The notes beneath the pieces were generated by a model that searched no databases, was not told the origin of the DNA, and saw only the letters and a list, made by a program, of their open reading frames with translations. The position numbers and the translations under genes are program-made. Below are positions 7,709 through 15,959 of a stretch of 64,000 bases of DNA, piece by piece. Each line of letters opens with the position of its first letter. Within the stretch, counting starts at the first letter, position 1. The DNA comes from Chitinophagaceae bacterium. Its GTDB lineage: Bacteria; Bacteroidota; Bacteroidia; Chitinophagales; Chitinophagaceae. Where the stretch lies: the NCBI GenBank assembly GCA_016720565.1, contig JADKKJ010000011.1:1116001-1180000 (forward strand), read 5' to 3'.

Positions 7709-9940
7709 TCAGTTAAGATCAAAACGATCCAGGTTCATTACTTTGCTCCAGGCCGCAACAAAATCTTTCAGGAATTTTTCTTTACCATCTGAGCAACCAT
7801 AAACTTCCGCAATGGCGCGTAACTCTGAATTTGACCCAAATACAAGGTCCACTCTTGTTCCTGTCCATTTAATTTCACCTGTTTTCCGGTCACGGCCTTC
7901 GTACAGGTTGGTTGAACCGGCTGCAGGGGTCCATACCGTACCATAATCAAGCAGGTTCACAAAAAAATCATTGGTCAGCGACCCTTCATGTTTTGTAAAG
8001 ACACCATGTTTAGAATGATCGAAGTTGGCATTTAGTACGCGAAGGCCACCTAACAACACGGTCATTTCAGGTGCGGTAAGCGTAAGTAACTGGGCCTTGT
8101 CGACCAGCATTTCTTCGGCAGATGCGGTATGTGTTGGTTTCAGGTAATTACGGAAACCATCGGCCTTGGGTTCAAGTACCGCGAAAGAAAGAATATCTGT
8201 TTCTTCCTGTGAAGCATCGGCCCTGCCCGGAGTGAAAGGAACTTCGATCCCATGTCCGGCGCTTTTTGCGGCCTGTTCGATAGCCGCGGATCCACCGAGA
8301 ACGATGAGATCGGCCAACGAAATTTGCTTGCCGCCTTTTTGTGAATGGTTGAATTCTTTTTGAATGGTTTCCAGTACGGTCAACACTTTATGTAACTGTG
8401 CAGGATTATTCACTTCCCAGTTTCTCTGTGGTGCCAGGCGGATACGTGCTCCGTTGGCGCCGCCGCGTTTATCGCTGCCACGGAAAGTAGAAGCAGAGGC
8501 CCATGCCGTTGTTACCAGTTCTGAAATACTGAGTTCGGAGAAAAGTAGTTTATTTTTTAATTCAGCGATATCACTGGCATCAACCAAAGGATATGTCACT
8601 TCAGGAACAGGATCCTGCCAGATCAATACTTCATTGGGAACCTCTGAACCAAGATATCTGGATATTGGTCCCATATCACGATGCGTCAGTTTATACCATG
8701 CACGTGCGAAGGCATCGGCGAACTGATCCGGATTTGCCAGGAATCTTCTTGATATTTTTTCATAGATAGGGTCAACTCTTAATGCCAGGTCGGCGGTTAA
8801 CATGAAAGGCGCATGTTTTTTTGAAGGATCATGCGCATCAGGTACGGTGCCTTCGCCACCGTTATTTTTTGGTTTCCATTGGTGGGCGCCGGCAGGGCTT
8901 TTGGTGAGTTCCCATTCAAACCCAAACATGTTTTCGAAATAATTATTGCTCCATTTTGTAGGAGTGGTGGTCCAGGCACCTTCCAACCCGCTGGTGATGG
9001 TATCCGCTCCGGAACCTTTTCCAAAATTATTTTTCCATCCAAGGCCCTGCTCTTCAATTCCGGCAGCTGCTGGCTCCGGACCTACATATTTTGAAGGATC
9101 GGCAGCGCCATGTGTTTTTCCGAATGTATGTCCGCCTGCTATCAGCGCTACGGTCTCTTCATCATTCATGGCCATGCGACCAAAGGTTTCGCGGATATCC
9201 TTTGCAGAGGCCAGCGGATCAGGATTACCATTAGGTCCTTCCGGGTTTACATAGATCAGGCCCATTTGCACCGCAGCCAAAGGATTTTCCAGTTCACGAT
9301 CACCGGAATAACGCTGATCTTCCAGCCATTTTCCTTCGGAGCCCCAATAAATATCTTCTTCTGGTTCCCATACGTCTTCGCGTCCTCCGCCAAATCCAAA
9401 TGTTTTAAAACCCATGGATTCCAGGGCTACGTTACCTGCCAGGATCATAAGGTCGGCCCAGGAGATCTTTTTGCCATATTTCTGTTTAATGGGCCATAAC
9501 AATAAGCGGGCCTTGTCAAGATTGGCATTATCGGGCCAGCTATTTAAGGGAGCAAAGCGCTGGGTTCCCGAACCTGCGCCACCGCGGCCATCGGAAATTC
9601 TATAGGTTCCGGCGCTATGCCAGGCCATACGGATAAAGAATGGACCATAATGGCCATAATCGGCTGGCCACCAATCCTGCGAATCGGTCATCAAGGCAAA
9701 CAGGTCTTTTTTCAGGGCCTGCAGATCAAGTGATTTAAACTCCTCCGCATAATTAAACTCTTTTTCCATGGGGTTGGAAAGGGAAGAATGCTGGCGAAGA
9801 ATATTCAATCTTAGCTGATTGGGCCACCAGTCGCGGTTAACAGGACCGCTACCGGCAGTTTTTTTCAACGCACCACTACTGAAAGGGCATTTGGCTTCTG
9901 CTATCGGTGTTGAGTTGGGGGTACCTGTATTGTTTTCCAT
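7709..9940 (-). CDS. katG: Catalase-peroxidase KatG
   Basis: This 743-residue haem enzyme is full length for bacterial KatG, with the two tandem peroxidase-like domains. It destroys hydrogen peroxide by catalase and peroxidase activity in the cytoplasm. The distal pocket is R104, W107 and H108 (MAWHSAGTYR), and the proximal haem ligand is H271 (GGHTFGKTHGA). The three residues of the KatG-specific covalent adduct are all present: W107, Y230 (GLIYVNPEGP) and M256 (FGRMAMND). It is transcribed alone, ending at the shared terminator. About 240 bases upstream carry its promoter; I did not find a convincing OxyR or Fur-like box there. Confidence 0.98.
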   Translation of the reverse strand: MENNTGTPNSTPIAEAKCPFSSGALKKTAGSGPVNRDWWPNQLRLNILRQHSSLSNPMEKEFNYAEEFKSLDLQALKKDLFALMTDSQDWWPADYGHYGPFFIRMAWHSAGTYRISDGRGGAGSGTQRFAPLNSWPDNANLDKARLLLWPIKQKYGKKISWADLMILAGNVALESMGFKTFGFGGGREDVWEPEEDIYWGSEGKWLEDQRYSGDRELENPLAAVQMGLIYVNPEGPNGNPDPLASAKDIRETFGRMAMNDEETVALIAGGHTFGKTHGAADPSKYVGPEPAAAGIEEQGLGWKNNFGKGSGADTITSGLEGAWTTTPTKWSNNYFENMFGFEWELTKSPAGAHQWKPKNNGGEGTVPDAHDPSKKHAPFMLTADLALRVDPIYEKISRRFLANPDQFADAFARAWYKLTHRDMGPISRYLGSEVPNEVLIWQDPVPEVTYPLVDASDIAELKNKLLFSELSISELVTTAWASASTFRGSDKRGGANGARIRLAPQRNWEVNNPAQLHKVLTVLETIQKEFNHSQKGGKQISLADLIVLGGSAAIEQAAKSAGHGIEVPFTPGRADASQEETDILSFAVLEPKADGFRNYLKPTHTASAEEMLVDKAQLLTLTAPEMTVLLGGLRVLNANFDHSKHGVFTKHEGSLTNDFFVNLLDYGTVWTPAAGSTNLYEGRDRKTGEIKWTGTRVDLVFGSNSELRAIAEVYGCSDGKEKFLKDFVAAWSKVMNLDRFDLN

Positions 9941-10100
9941 TATTTACGTTTATATGTTTTGTAGTAGGATTTTCAAAATTTCATTGGTCGGGACTGCGAA
10001 GTTAGAGCAAAATCGAGGCTGTTTTTTATGATTCTGGTTATAATTTTACAAACAGTCGGGGTAGTTAATTGTTCACAGCAAATGATTGGTGGTTTTATTG

Positions 10101-10129
10101 AAAAAAAACCCCTTCGGTCTGAAGAGGTT
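10101..10129 (-). terminator. Rho-independent terminator after the metallophosphoesterase gene
   Basis: On the minus strand AACCTCTTC-AGACC-GAAGGGGTT forms a 9-bp stem with one mismatch and is followed by eight T. It lies about 50 bases past the stop of the gene at 10179-11426. Confidence 0.75.
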
Positions 10130-10178
10130 TATAATTAGTTTGGTCTGTATCAGCGTGATTCTATTAACACTGCTCCAT

Positions 10179-11426
10179 TCAACTTAGTTCTATCACAGTG
10201 ATCTCCGGCATAATTCCCAATCTTCCCGGGTACCCCAGAAATCCATAACCCCGGTTTACATAAAGGTGCTGTTCATTTTCTTTTGCAAGGCCAGCCCAGT
10301 TCTTGTATAAATATTGAACAGGACTCCAATTAAGTCCCGGTATCTCTATTCCGAACTGCATACCATGCGTATGTCCGCTAAGGGTGAGGTCAATATCTTT
10401 GAATTCTTTTGTTACCTGGTGATCCCAGTGTGAAGGATCATGTGACAATAATATTTTGAAAGAGGTGTTTTTTTCTTCTAAACCAGCACAGGCTTTTTTC
10501 AGGTCGCCATATTTTGGAAAATTTGCCCGGCCTCCCCAGTTCTCTACTCCTATGACGGCGATACTTTCTTCTCCCCGTTGCAGGATAACATGTTCATTCA
10601 TCATCAGTTTCCAGTTCATCTGCGCATGCATTCCTTTTAATTCTTCCAGGTTGGCGGTTTTGGCCATGGGGGATTCCCATTTTATATAATCGCCGTAATC
10701 ATGGTTGCCTAAAGTAGAGTAGATACCTAATGGGGCCTTCAACCGACTGAACAGATCGATATAGGGTTTGAATTCTTCCGCTTTATTATTCACCAGGTCG
10801 CCGGTAAAAAATATGATATCCGGTTTTTGCTCCATTATTTTCAACACCCCTTTTTCTACTGACTCATGACTATCGAAGCTTCCGGCATGTATATCCGATA
10901 TCTGCAGTATTCTTAGTCCGCGGAAAGAGGCCGGAAGGTTTTTAAAATTCAATTTTATATTTCTTACCTGGTAATTGTAGCGGTTACTCATGCCATATAA
11001 TAACCCGCCCAGCATGCTGCCTCCCGTTATAAGGGCCATTCGCTTTATGAACAATGACCGCGGGATATCATGGGAAGAGGAACTTATCTTTCTTTTTGTT
11101 TTTGGGAATAATTTGAAGACCATCCATAGAAGTATCCTTCTCAGATCATCCATCAGCATAAGGATGGCTATAACTATTTTTCCCAACATAAAGCCCAGCA
11201 GGAATGCCAGAAAAATATTTCGGGCCAGGTGAGAAAGATCTCCCATCAGCAGGGACCGGAACATGAACAGGCACCCCCAGGTAAATAAGGTGACTAAAAT
11301 ATAAAAAGAAAACAGGGCTTTTTTCCACCAGCGGTTCATGGGTCTTAATGAAGACCGGATCAATATAAAAGTATAGGCCTCACCCAGAAGCAAAAGGATA
11401 AGCAGGGTAAATAAGATCTTACGCAT
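10179..11426 (-). CDS. Membrane-anchored metallophosphoesterase (YkuE/YaeI-like)
   Basis: This is a 415-residue protein. Residues 1-110 hold about three hydrophobic segments (MRKILFTLLILLLLGEAYTF, the FYILVTLFTWGCLF region, the FLAFLLGFMLGK region). A Tat-like KRMALITGGSMLGG stretch follows near 129. The calcineurin-like phosphoesterase domain starts at about residue 170: D178-I-H180, GD210, GN241HD, HDPSHWDH and GHTHG. All metal ligands are present, so a binuclear-metal phosphodiesterase acting on a lipid or envelope substrate is likely; YaeI/LpxH-type relatives suggest lipid headgroups, but the substrate is unknown. A 36-residue lipoprotein gene ends 41 bases upstream on the same strand. 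Confidence 0.88.
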   Translation of the reverse strand: MRKILFTLLILLLLGEAYTFILIRSSLRPMNRWWKKALFSFYILVTLFTWGCLFMFRSLLMGDLSHLARNIFLAFLLGFMLGKIVIAILMLMDDLRRILLWMVFKLFPKTKRKISSSSHDIPRSLFIKRMALITGGSMLGGLLYGMSNRYNYQVRNIKLNFKNLPASFRGLRILQISDIHAGSFDSHESVEKGVLKIMEQKPDIIFFTGDLVNNKAEEFKPYIDLFSRLKAPLGIYSTLGNHDYGDYIKWESPMAKTANLEELKGMHAQMNWKLMMNEHVILQRGEESIAVIGVENWGGRANFPKYGDLKKACAGLEEKNTSFKILLSHDPSHWDHQVTKEFKDIDLTLSGHTHGMQFGIEIPGLNWSPVQYLYKNWAGLAKENEQHLYVNRGYGFLGYPGRLGIMPEITVIELS

Positions 11427-11467
11427 TTGGAAAGCAAGTATCGATAATAAAATCCAAAAAACCGCTT

Positions 11468-11578
11468 TTATGGTATAGCCGGCACAGGTTTAAATTGTAC
11501 GTCCTTTTTGCATCCATTGGCAAGGCCGCCCAATAAAATAATGACAATTGCCAGGAAGGTTAGAATTTGTTTTACCAT
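11468..11578 (-). CDS. Very small lipoprotein, 36 residues, leader paralogous to the gene at 12170
   Basis: The reading frame runs from ATG at 11578 to TAA at 11468. It encodes a lipoprotein signal peptide (MVKQILTFLAIVIILLGGLA), then NGC with a Cys lipobox, KKD, and only about ten more residues (ending PVPAIP). The leader matches that of the 12170 lipoprotein almost position by position (QIL.FLAI...LL.GLA.GCKKD). The DNA upstream of both starts also matches (TCCCG, then TGGTAG(C/T)TTGT..TTACAAAA). It is either a tiny entericidin-like lipoprotein or the decayed remnant of a longer paralogue. It is 41 bases upstream of the metallophosphoesterase and may share its transcript. Confidence 0.65.
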   Translation of the reverse strand: MVKQILTFLAIVIILLGGLANGCKKDVQFKPVPAIP

Positions 11579-11776
11579 GGTGAATGTTTTTGTAAACACA
11601 AGCTACCACGGGAGAAAAATTAAAATAATTGAATTATCGGTGAGGGAATCAAGAAGTTGCAAAAGATACTAAAATGCTCATTCTACTGGTTGATAGAACC
11701 CACCTTTAAGCCGAAGAATAAAAATGGTCGCCGGATATTATTTCCAACAACCATTATTGTTTTTTAAAATAACAAG

Positions 11777-11848
11777 TAGTCCCGACAGGAATCGAACCTG
11801 TATCTAAAGTTTAGGAAACTTCTATTCTATCCATTGAACTACGGGACC
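11777..11848 (-). tRNA. tRNA-Arg (anticodon CCT)
   Basis: Read on the minus strand, 72 bases fold into a full cloverleaf. The acceptor is GGTCCCG with CGGGACT (G1-U72 wobble). The D arm is GTTC...GAAT. The anticodon stem is GAAGT/ACTTT around loop TTCCTAA, giving anticodon CCT (reads AGG). The T arm is ACAGG-TTCGATT-CCTGT. The discriminator is A and no CCA is encoded, which is common in this phylum. Confidence 0.93.
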
Positions 11849-11893
11849 ATTCTATCTATTGAACCCTGCCTGCCGGCAGGCAGGTACGGGACC
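11849..11893. repeat. Tandem copy of the tRNA-Arg 5' segment split by a 20-bp perfect palindrome
   Basis: Bases 11824-11848 (25 bp of the tRNA 5' part) recur immediately at 11849-11893 with one C-to-T change. A 20-bp perfect palindrome, CCTGCCTGCC plus its reverse complement (11865-11884), is inserted exactly between GAAC and TACGGG of the copy. No transposase or integrase is present. The copy lies just upstream of the mature tRNA on the minus strand and could fold in the precursor. Confidence 0.8.
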
Positions 11894-12169
11894 AAAGAAA
11901 TAGTTGAGCGTTAGTAGTTAGGAGTTCCGAAACCCGAAACTGACTTAGCCCTCAATTTCTTCCGGCAGGGCAGCAAATTTAGGGAATAAATCCTCAGTGG
12001 AGAAGGATGTGGCCTAATTTATAGCAGTGAGTTTCAATCCTTCAGGTCCAAGGCACCCGAAAAACAGATCAACAATTGCATTTTCTGCAACTACCTTTCC
12101 TGGCTGCTGAAAATTCAATTTTTATTCATTTCCCGGTGATGGTAGTTTGTACTTACAAAAATGCAGCTC

Positions 12170-12877
12170 ATGTTAAGACAAATACTCATCTTTCTTGCTA
12201 TCGCCACCAGTTTATTGGCCGGTCTTGCCCACGGTTGTAAAAAAGATACACCACCACCACCACCAGCCCCCACCCATATCGGCACAGAAATTTCGTTTAC
12301 GGAGGAGTTTGACAGCGTCTATAATTTACAGACGAAGGGCTGGGTAATGACCGACAATTCATCTGCATCGGGCAACACTGCATCTGCACCCTGGTCGCAG
12401 GGGCTCAGGTCAGTGGATAAATCAGGAAACTGGTATGGATTTGTGGCATATAGTTACCAGAATTTGGAAACCGAGTTTATTTATTCCCATGCCAGCTCTT
12501 CTGCCAGCCAAGCCAACTATAGCAGCTGGTTGATAAGTCCGGTGTTATCTGTAAAAAACGGCGATAAAATATCTTTTTACACAAGAGGAGATACAACAGG
12601 CACTAATTATAACCGGATGCAGGTCAGGGTTGGAATGACTTCGGGAACTGATGTGGGCCATAGTGCCAGTTCCGTGGGCAGTTTTTCGGAAATGATCATG
12701 GAAATTAATCCCAGCCAGAGTGCAGGGGGCTATCCGCAAATATGGACCAAATATGAATATACGTTTACCGGAATTACCAGCAAGACGGATGTAAGAGTGG
12801 GCTTCCGGCATTATATATCCAATATTGGTATTACCAAGGGCATTGGTATTGACCAGTTCAAATTCCAGGCGAACTAA
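12170..12877 (+). CDS. Lipoprotein with a choice-of-anchor J (cleaved-adhesin-like) domain
   Basis: This is a 235-residue secreted lipoprotein. The start is put at the second ATG (12170, MLRQILIF...), because the paralogous leader at 11578 aligns there; an ATG nine bases earlier (12161) is possible. The lipobox is LAHGC, followed by KKD and a proline run (PPPPPAP), a flexible linker to the membrane. The rest is one jelly-roll-type domain: it opens ISFTEEFDS, has SSWLISPVLSVKNGDKISFYT in the middle, and ends GIGIDQFKFQ, the choice-of-anchor J pattern. It probably binds carbohydrate or protein on the cell surface; no catalytic residues are evident. It ends nine bases before the next gene. Confidence 0.8.
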   Translation: MLRQILIFLAIATSLLAGLAHGCKKDTPPPPPAPTHIGTEISFTEEFDSVYNLQTKGWVMTDNSSASGNTASAPWSQGLRSVDKSGNWYGFVAYSYQNLETEFIYSHASSSASQANYSSWLISPVLSVKNGDKISFYTRGDTTGTNYNRMQVRVGMTSGTDVGHSASSVGSFSEMIMEINPSQSAGGYPQIWTKYEYTFTGITSKTDVRVGFRHYISNIGITKGIGIDQFKFQAN

Positions 12878-12886
12878 AAAAACGAC

Positions 12887-13591
12887 ATGAAAACAGCCAT
12901 AATTTTATTGATACTGGGCTATAATATTTATCTCTGTATAATTCCGGCAAGACTGCCTTCTGCATTACCGCCAGCCCGATCAATAACAATACCAGTAGAT
13001 CCTTATGGTCTGATCCGTAAAGGGGAGCCTCAATTAAAAGAAGGCGACCTGGTTTTGCGGATGAATAACGATCCCATGAGTTTTTTCATTAAGAATTTTA
13101 ACCGGAAAGACCAGCGGTATTCGCATGCTGGTATTGTACTGATGGAAAACGGGAAACCGTTCATCTTTCATATCATAAACGGTACAGAAATCGTCAGTGA
13201 AAAAATGAGAAAAGATTCGCTGGGTGCATTTGCCGATCCAAGGCAGAATAGCGCATTTGGGATCTATCGGTATAAGCTGAAGGAAGAAGAATTGAAAGGA
13301 CTGAAAAAAAAGATCCTGCAATGGTATAAAAAAGGCCTGCGCTTTGATGCAGCTTTTAATTTACAGACGGATGATAAAATGTATTGTTCGGAAATGGTGC
13401 GTAAGGCATTAGGCCTTTCCACTAAAGGTCGTATAGAGATAGGTGCCACCACCTTGACAGCGCAGGAAGCAATCTGGCTGGGAAGGTATGCGCATTTGAA
13501 ACCCACGAAGGGGAAAGCCATGCAGGTGGTGGCGATGGATGATCTGTATATGAATGAATATTGCGAAAAGCTGGTGGAGTATACCTATTGA
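12887..13591 (+). CDS. YiiX/YebB-like permuted NlpC/P60 cysteine hydrolase
   Basis: This 234-residue protein has an N-terminal hydrophobic segment (TAIILLILGYNIYLCIIPA), a signal peptide or anchor. The domain has the permuted NlpC/P60 order: the histidine in RYSHAGIV (H80) comes before the nucleophile in YCSEMV (C167), preceded by KEGDLVLRM. YiiX-type enzymes cleave amide or ester bonds in peptidoglycan- or lipid-like substrates; the target here is unknown. It lies nine bases after the lipoprotein gene and probably shares its transcript. Its stop abuts the stop of the opposite radical SAM gene in TGATCA. Confidence 0.8.
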   Translation: MKTAIILLILGYNIYLCIIPARLPSALPPARSITIPVDPYGLIRKGEPQLKEGDLVLRMNNDPMSFFIKNFNRKDQRYSHAGIVLMENGKPFIFHIINGTEIVSEKMRKDSLGAFADPRQNSAFGIYRYKLKEEELKGLKKKILQWYKKGLRFDAAFNLQTDDKMYCSEMVRKALGLSTKGRIEIGATTLTAQEAIWLGRYAHLKPTKGKAMQVVAMDDLYMNEYCEKLVEYTY

Positions 13592-15808
13592 TCAGACCCT
13601 TAGCAGGCCCGCTTTATTCAATCCATTCACTGGTTTATTATCCCAGAATAATTCAAAATCTTCCAGTCCTGCTTTTTCATAAGCTGATTTTATTTCCTGG
13701 AAGGATAGTTGTTTAGGATGTGAACTATCCAGTTCTGGCAGCAGCTTCAATAACCATTCACCTTTTGCCGGATCTACACTGATCGTATGTACTCCTTTCA
13801 GCGTTTGAAACTGGATGGACATTACTTCCCACTGACTTCCTTTTTTGGATTTTTGTATGATCTGAGAAACAGGTGATTTTCCCAGCCAAAGGAATTTGCT
13901 ATTCGGTGACTGGATATACTCAGGCTCTTCGATCGCTTTTCGTATAACATCCGGGGCAACCGTGGTTTTAGGCACTTTGAAATCAAACCATTTTTGTAAA
14001 GGATGATCCAGGCAACTGCCATGCATATAATTGAACAACGCCTTTTTTAAACCGAATCCAAAACTTTCATGATCAGCCCCGGTTAGATCCAGGTGCTCCA
14101 GGTCATTGTTAGCAAAACTGCCGGGAGTATTATTCTGTTTTCTTACTTCAAACTTTCCGGGATCCAGCCCCACAGGACTATGCGCTGTCATGGTAAATAA
14201 ATGCCAGAAGGCCGACTGTAATACGCCTGTTTCAAATAACTGGCGCACCATCTCCAGCGAATCAATGGTTTCCTGTTCTGTTTGTGTAGGGAATCCATAC
14301 ATCAGGTAGGCATGGGCCATGATGCCCGACTGCGTAAAATTCCGGCAAACGGTTGCCACCTGGTTCACCGTGATCCCTTTATCTATGAGTTTTAATAAAC
14401 GGTCGGAAGCAACTTCCAAACCTCCGCTTATTGCTATACAACCGGAAGCCTTTAGTAAAAGGCATAGATCCAGCGTAAAACTTTTTTCAAAACGGATATT
14501 GGTCCACCAGCTTACTACGAGTTTTCTGCGTATGATCTCTATGGCCAGTGACTTCATAAGAGAAGGAGGGGCAGCCTCGTCTACAAAATGAAACCCATTT
14601 TGCCCGGTTTGCGCGATCATCTCTTCCATACGATCCACCAGCAGGGAAGCTGCGATCGGTTCATAATTTTTAATATAGGGAAGGGAGATATCGCAGAATG
14701 TACATTTACCCCAGTAACAACCATGGGCCATGGTCAGTTTGTTCCACCTGCCATCACTCCAGAGGCTATGCATGGGGTTTACTACTTCAATCGCAGAAAT
14801 ATACCTGTCAAGTAAAAGATCACTGTAATCCGGTGTACCCACCTGTCCCTGTTTGTAATCGGCGCAGCCGGTATTGTTTATATAAACAACTTTTTTGTTA
14901 CTGAGGGTAAAGGTCCTTTTTAGTTCCTGCTGGTCTTTTTTTCCATTTATATGATTCCAGAGTATCTCCAGCGGCGCTTCGCCATCATCCAGTGTAATAA
15001 AATCATAGTATTCAAATACGCGGGGGTCACTTAACGAACGGAGTTCAGTATTTGCAAAACCACCACCCATAGCCACTTTGATCTCCGGATGATTTTGTTT
15101 TATCCATTGGCCGCAGCGAAGAGAGGTATAAAGGTTTCCAGGGAAAGGAACTGACATTGCGAGTAAGGATGGCTTTATCCTTTCAATTTTTTCCTGAAGT
15201 ATTTGGATCAGGATAGTATCCAGGTAGGTATAAGGCTTATTTAGAGCGGTATAGAGTTCATCAAAACTATTCGCTGATCTTCCCAGGCTTTCGGCATAGC
15301 GACTGAATCCAAAATGTTCATCCAGGGTTTCTTTGATTAGATCACTGAGATCCTCCAGGTACATAGTGGCCAGGTATTTTGCCTTATCCTGTATTCCCAT
15401 GGTGCCAAATGCCCATTTGAGGTCATCGGCCTGGGCAAACCGGCTGGCCTCCGGTAAAAAATTACGTCCGGAGATAAGATGGGCCATGGTAGGTTGCTTA
15501 CCCTGCAAAAACAGGATCACCGCATCAATGGTACGGATATAATCTTCCTTCATGGAAAGGATGCGAATACTATTGGGAGAGCGATCCTGCTCTTTGCTTT
15601 CTATTGCTTTAAAAAGGTCTTCCAATCCTGCCTTGCAGAAAACACGGAGGGTAACCTCAATACCCAGGTCGGCCTGGACTGCAGGAATATTTTTTGTATT
15701 CAGGAAGCCTTTAAGGTAAGCCGTTGCTGGATAGGGCGTATTTAACTGGGTAAACGGGGTTGTTATTAAAAATAGAGGTGATTGCAATTCCTGGGTTTTA
15801 CCCTTCAA
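13592..15808 (-). CDS. B12-binding-type radical SAM protein with CX4CX2C cluster motif
   Basis: This 738-residue protein has an N-terminal cobalamin-binding-like Rossmann region (about residues 10-285; SLLAMSVPFPGNLYTSLRCG, then VAMGGGFANTE) and a radical SAM barrel from about residue 355. The iron-sulfur cysteines are C364, C369 and C372 (GCYWGKCTFC), a CX4CX2C spacing instead of the canonical CX3CX2C. FVDEAAPPSLM and ISGGLEVASDRLL fit the SAM-binding and barrel strands. The start is TTG at 15808: an in-frame TAA lies just upstream and no ATG occurs before the conserved region. The substrate is unknown. No RiPP precursor, methyltransferase or tRNA-modification partner is adjacent. Confidence 0.85.
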   Translation of the reverse strand: MKGKTQELQSPLFLITTPFTQLNTPYPATAYLKGFLNTKNIPAVQADLGIEVTLRVFCKAGLEDLFKAIESKEQDRSPNSIRILSMKEDYIRTIDAVILFLQGKQPTMAHLISGRNFLPEASRFAQADDLKWAFGTMGIQDKAKYLATMYLEDLSDLIKETLDEHFGFSRYAESLGRSANSFDELYTALNKPYTYLDTILIQILQEKIERIKPSLLAMSVPFPGNLYTSLRCGQWIKQNHPEIKVAMGGGFANTELRSLSDPRVFEYYDFITLDDGEAPLEILWNHINGKKDQQELKRTFTLSNKKVVYINNTGCADYKQGQVGTPDYSDLLLDRYISAIEVVNPMHSLWSDGRWNKLTMAHGCYWGKCTFCDISLPYIKNYEPIAASLLVDRMEEMIAQTGQNGFHFVDEAAPPSLMKSLAIEIIRRKLVVSWWTNIRFEKSFTLDLCLLLKASGCIAISGGLEVASDRLLKLIDKGITVNQVATVCRNFTQSGIMAHAYLMYGFPTQTEQETIDSLEMVRQLFETGVLQSAFWHLFTMTAHSPVGLDPGKFEVRKQNNTPGSFANNDLEHLDLTGADHESFGFGLKKALFNYMHGSCLDHPLQKWFDFKVPKTTVAPDVIRKAIEEPEYIQSPNSKFLWLGKSPVSQIIQKSKKGSQWEVMSIQFQTLKGVHTISVDPAKGEWLLKLLPELDSSHPKQLSFQEIKSAYEKAGLEDFELFWDNKPVNGLNKAGLLRV

Positions 15809-15959
15809 ATTTACTACTTAGCCTGCCAAGAGTTGTTACTAATAAAAGGACCTTGAATGCTGATTTATGCCGATCAATTCTTATTTGATCCAGTCGTTCT
15901 GCATGATCGGAAGACCAACTATCATCCCGCTTCTTTCAATACTTTTGATAAAATTCTTT

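Larger units (their letters stand above)
11579..12169. other. Stretch without protein genes: two divergent promoters around a tRNA
   Basis: This 590-base interval holds the tRNA-Arg gene (11777-11848), a tandem partial copy of its 5' end (11849-11893), and the outward-facing, mutually similar promoter regions of the two lipoprotein genes. The parts at about 11640-11776 and 11895-12100 show no ORF, repeat or hairpin that I can support. Confidence 0.6.

Noticed and set aside
10028..10138. Possible 36-codon plus-strand ORF between katG and the metallophosphoesterase
   Set aside because: Its 3' half is the terminator hairpin of the opposite gene and the peptide has no recognisable features.
11777..11893. 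tRNA-Arg with duplicated segment considered as an attachment site of an integrated element
   Set aside because: The duplicate is of the 5' end, integrative elements normally duplicate the 3' end, and there is no integrase or foreign gene block beside it.
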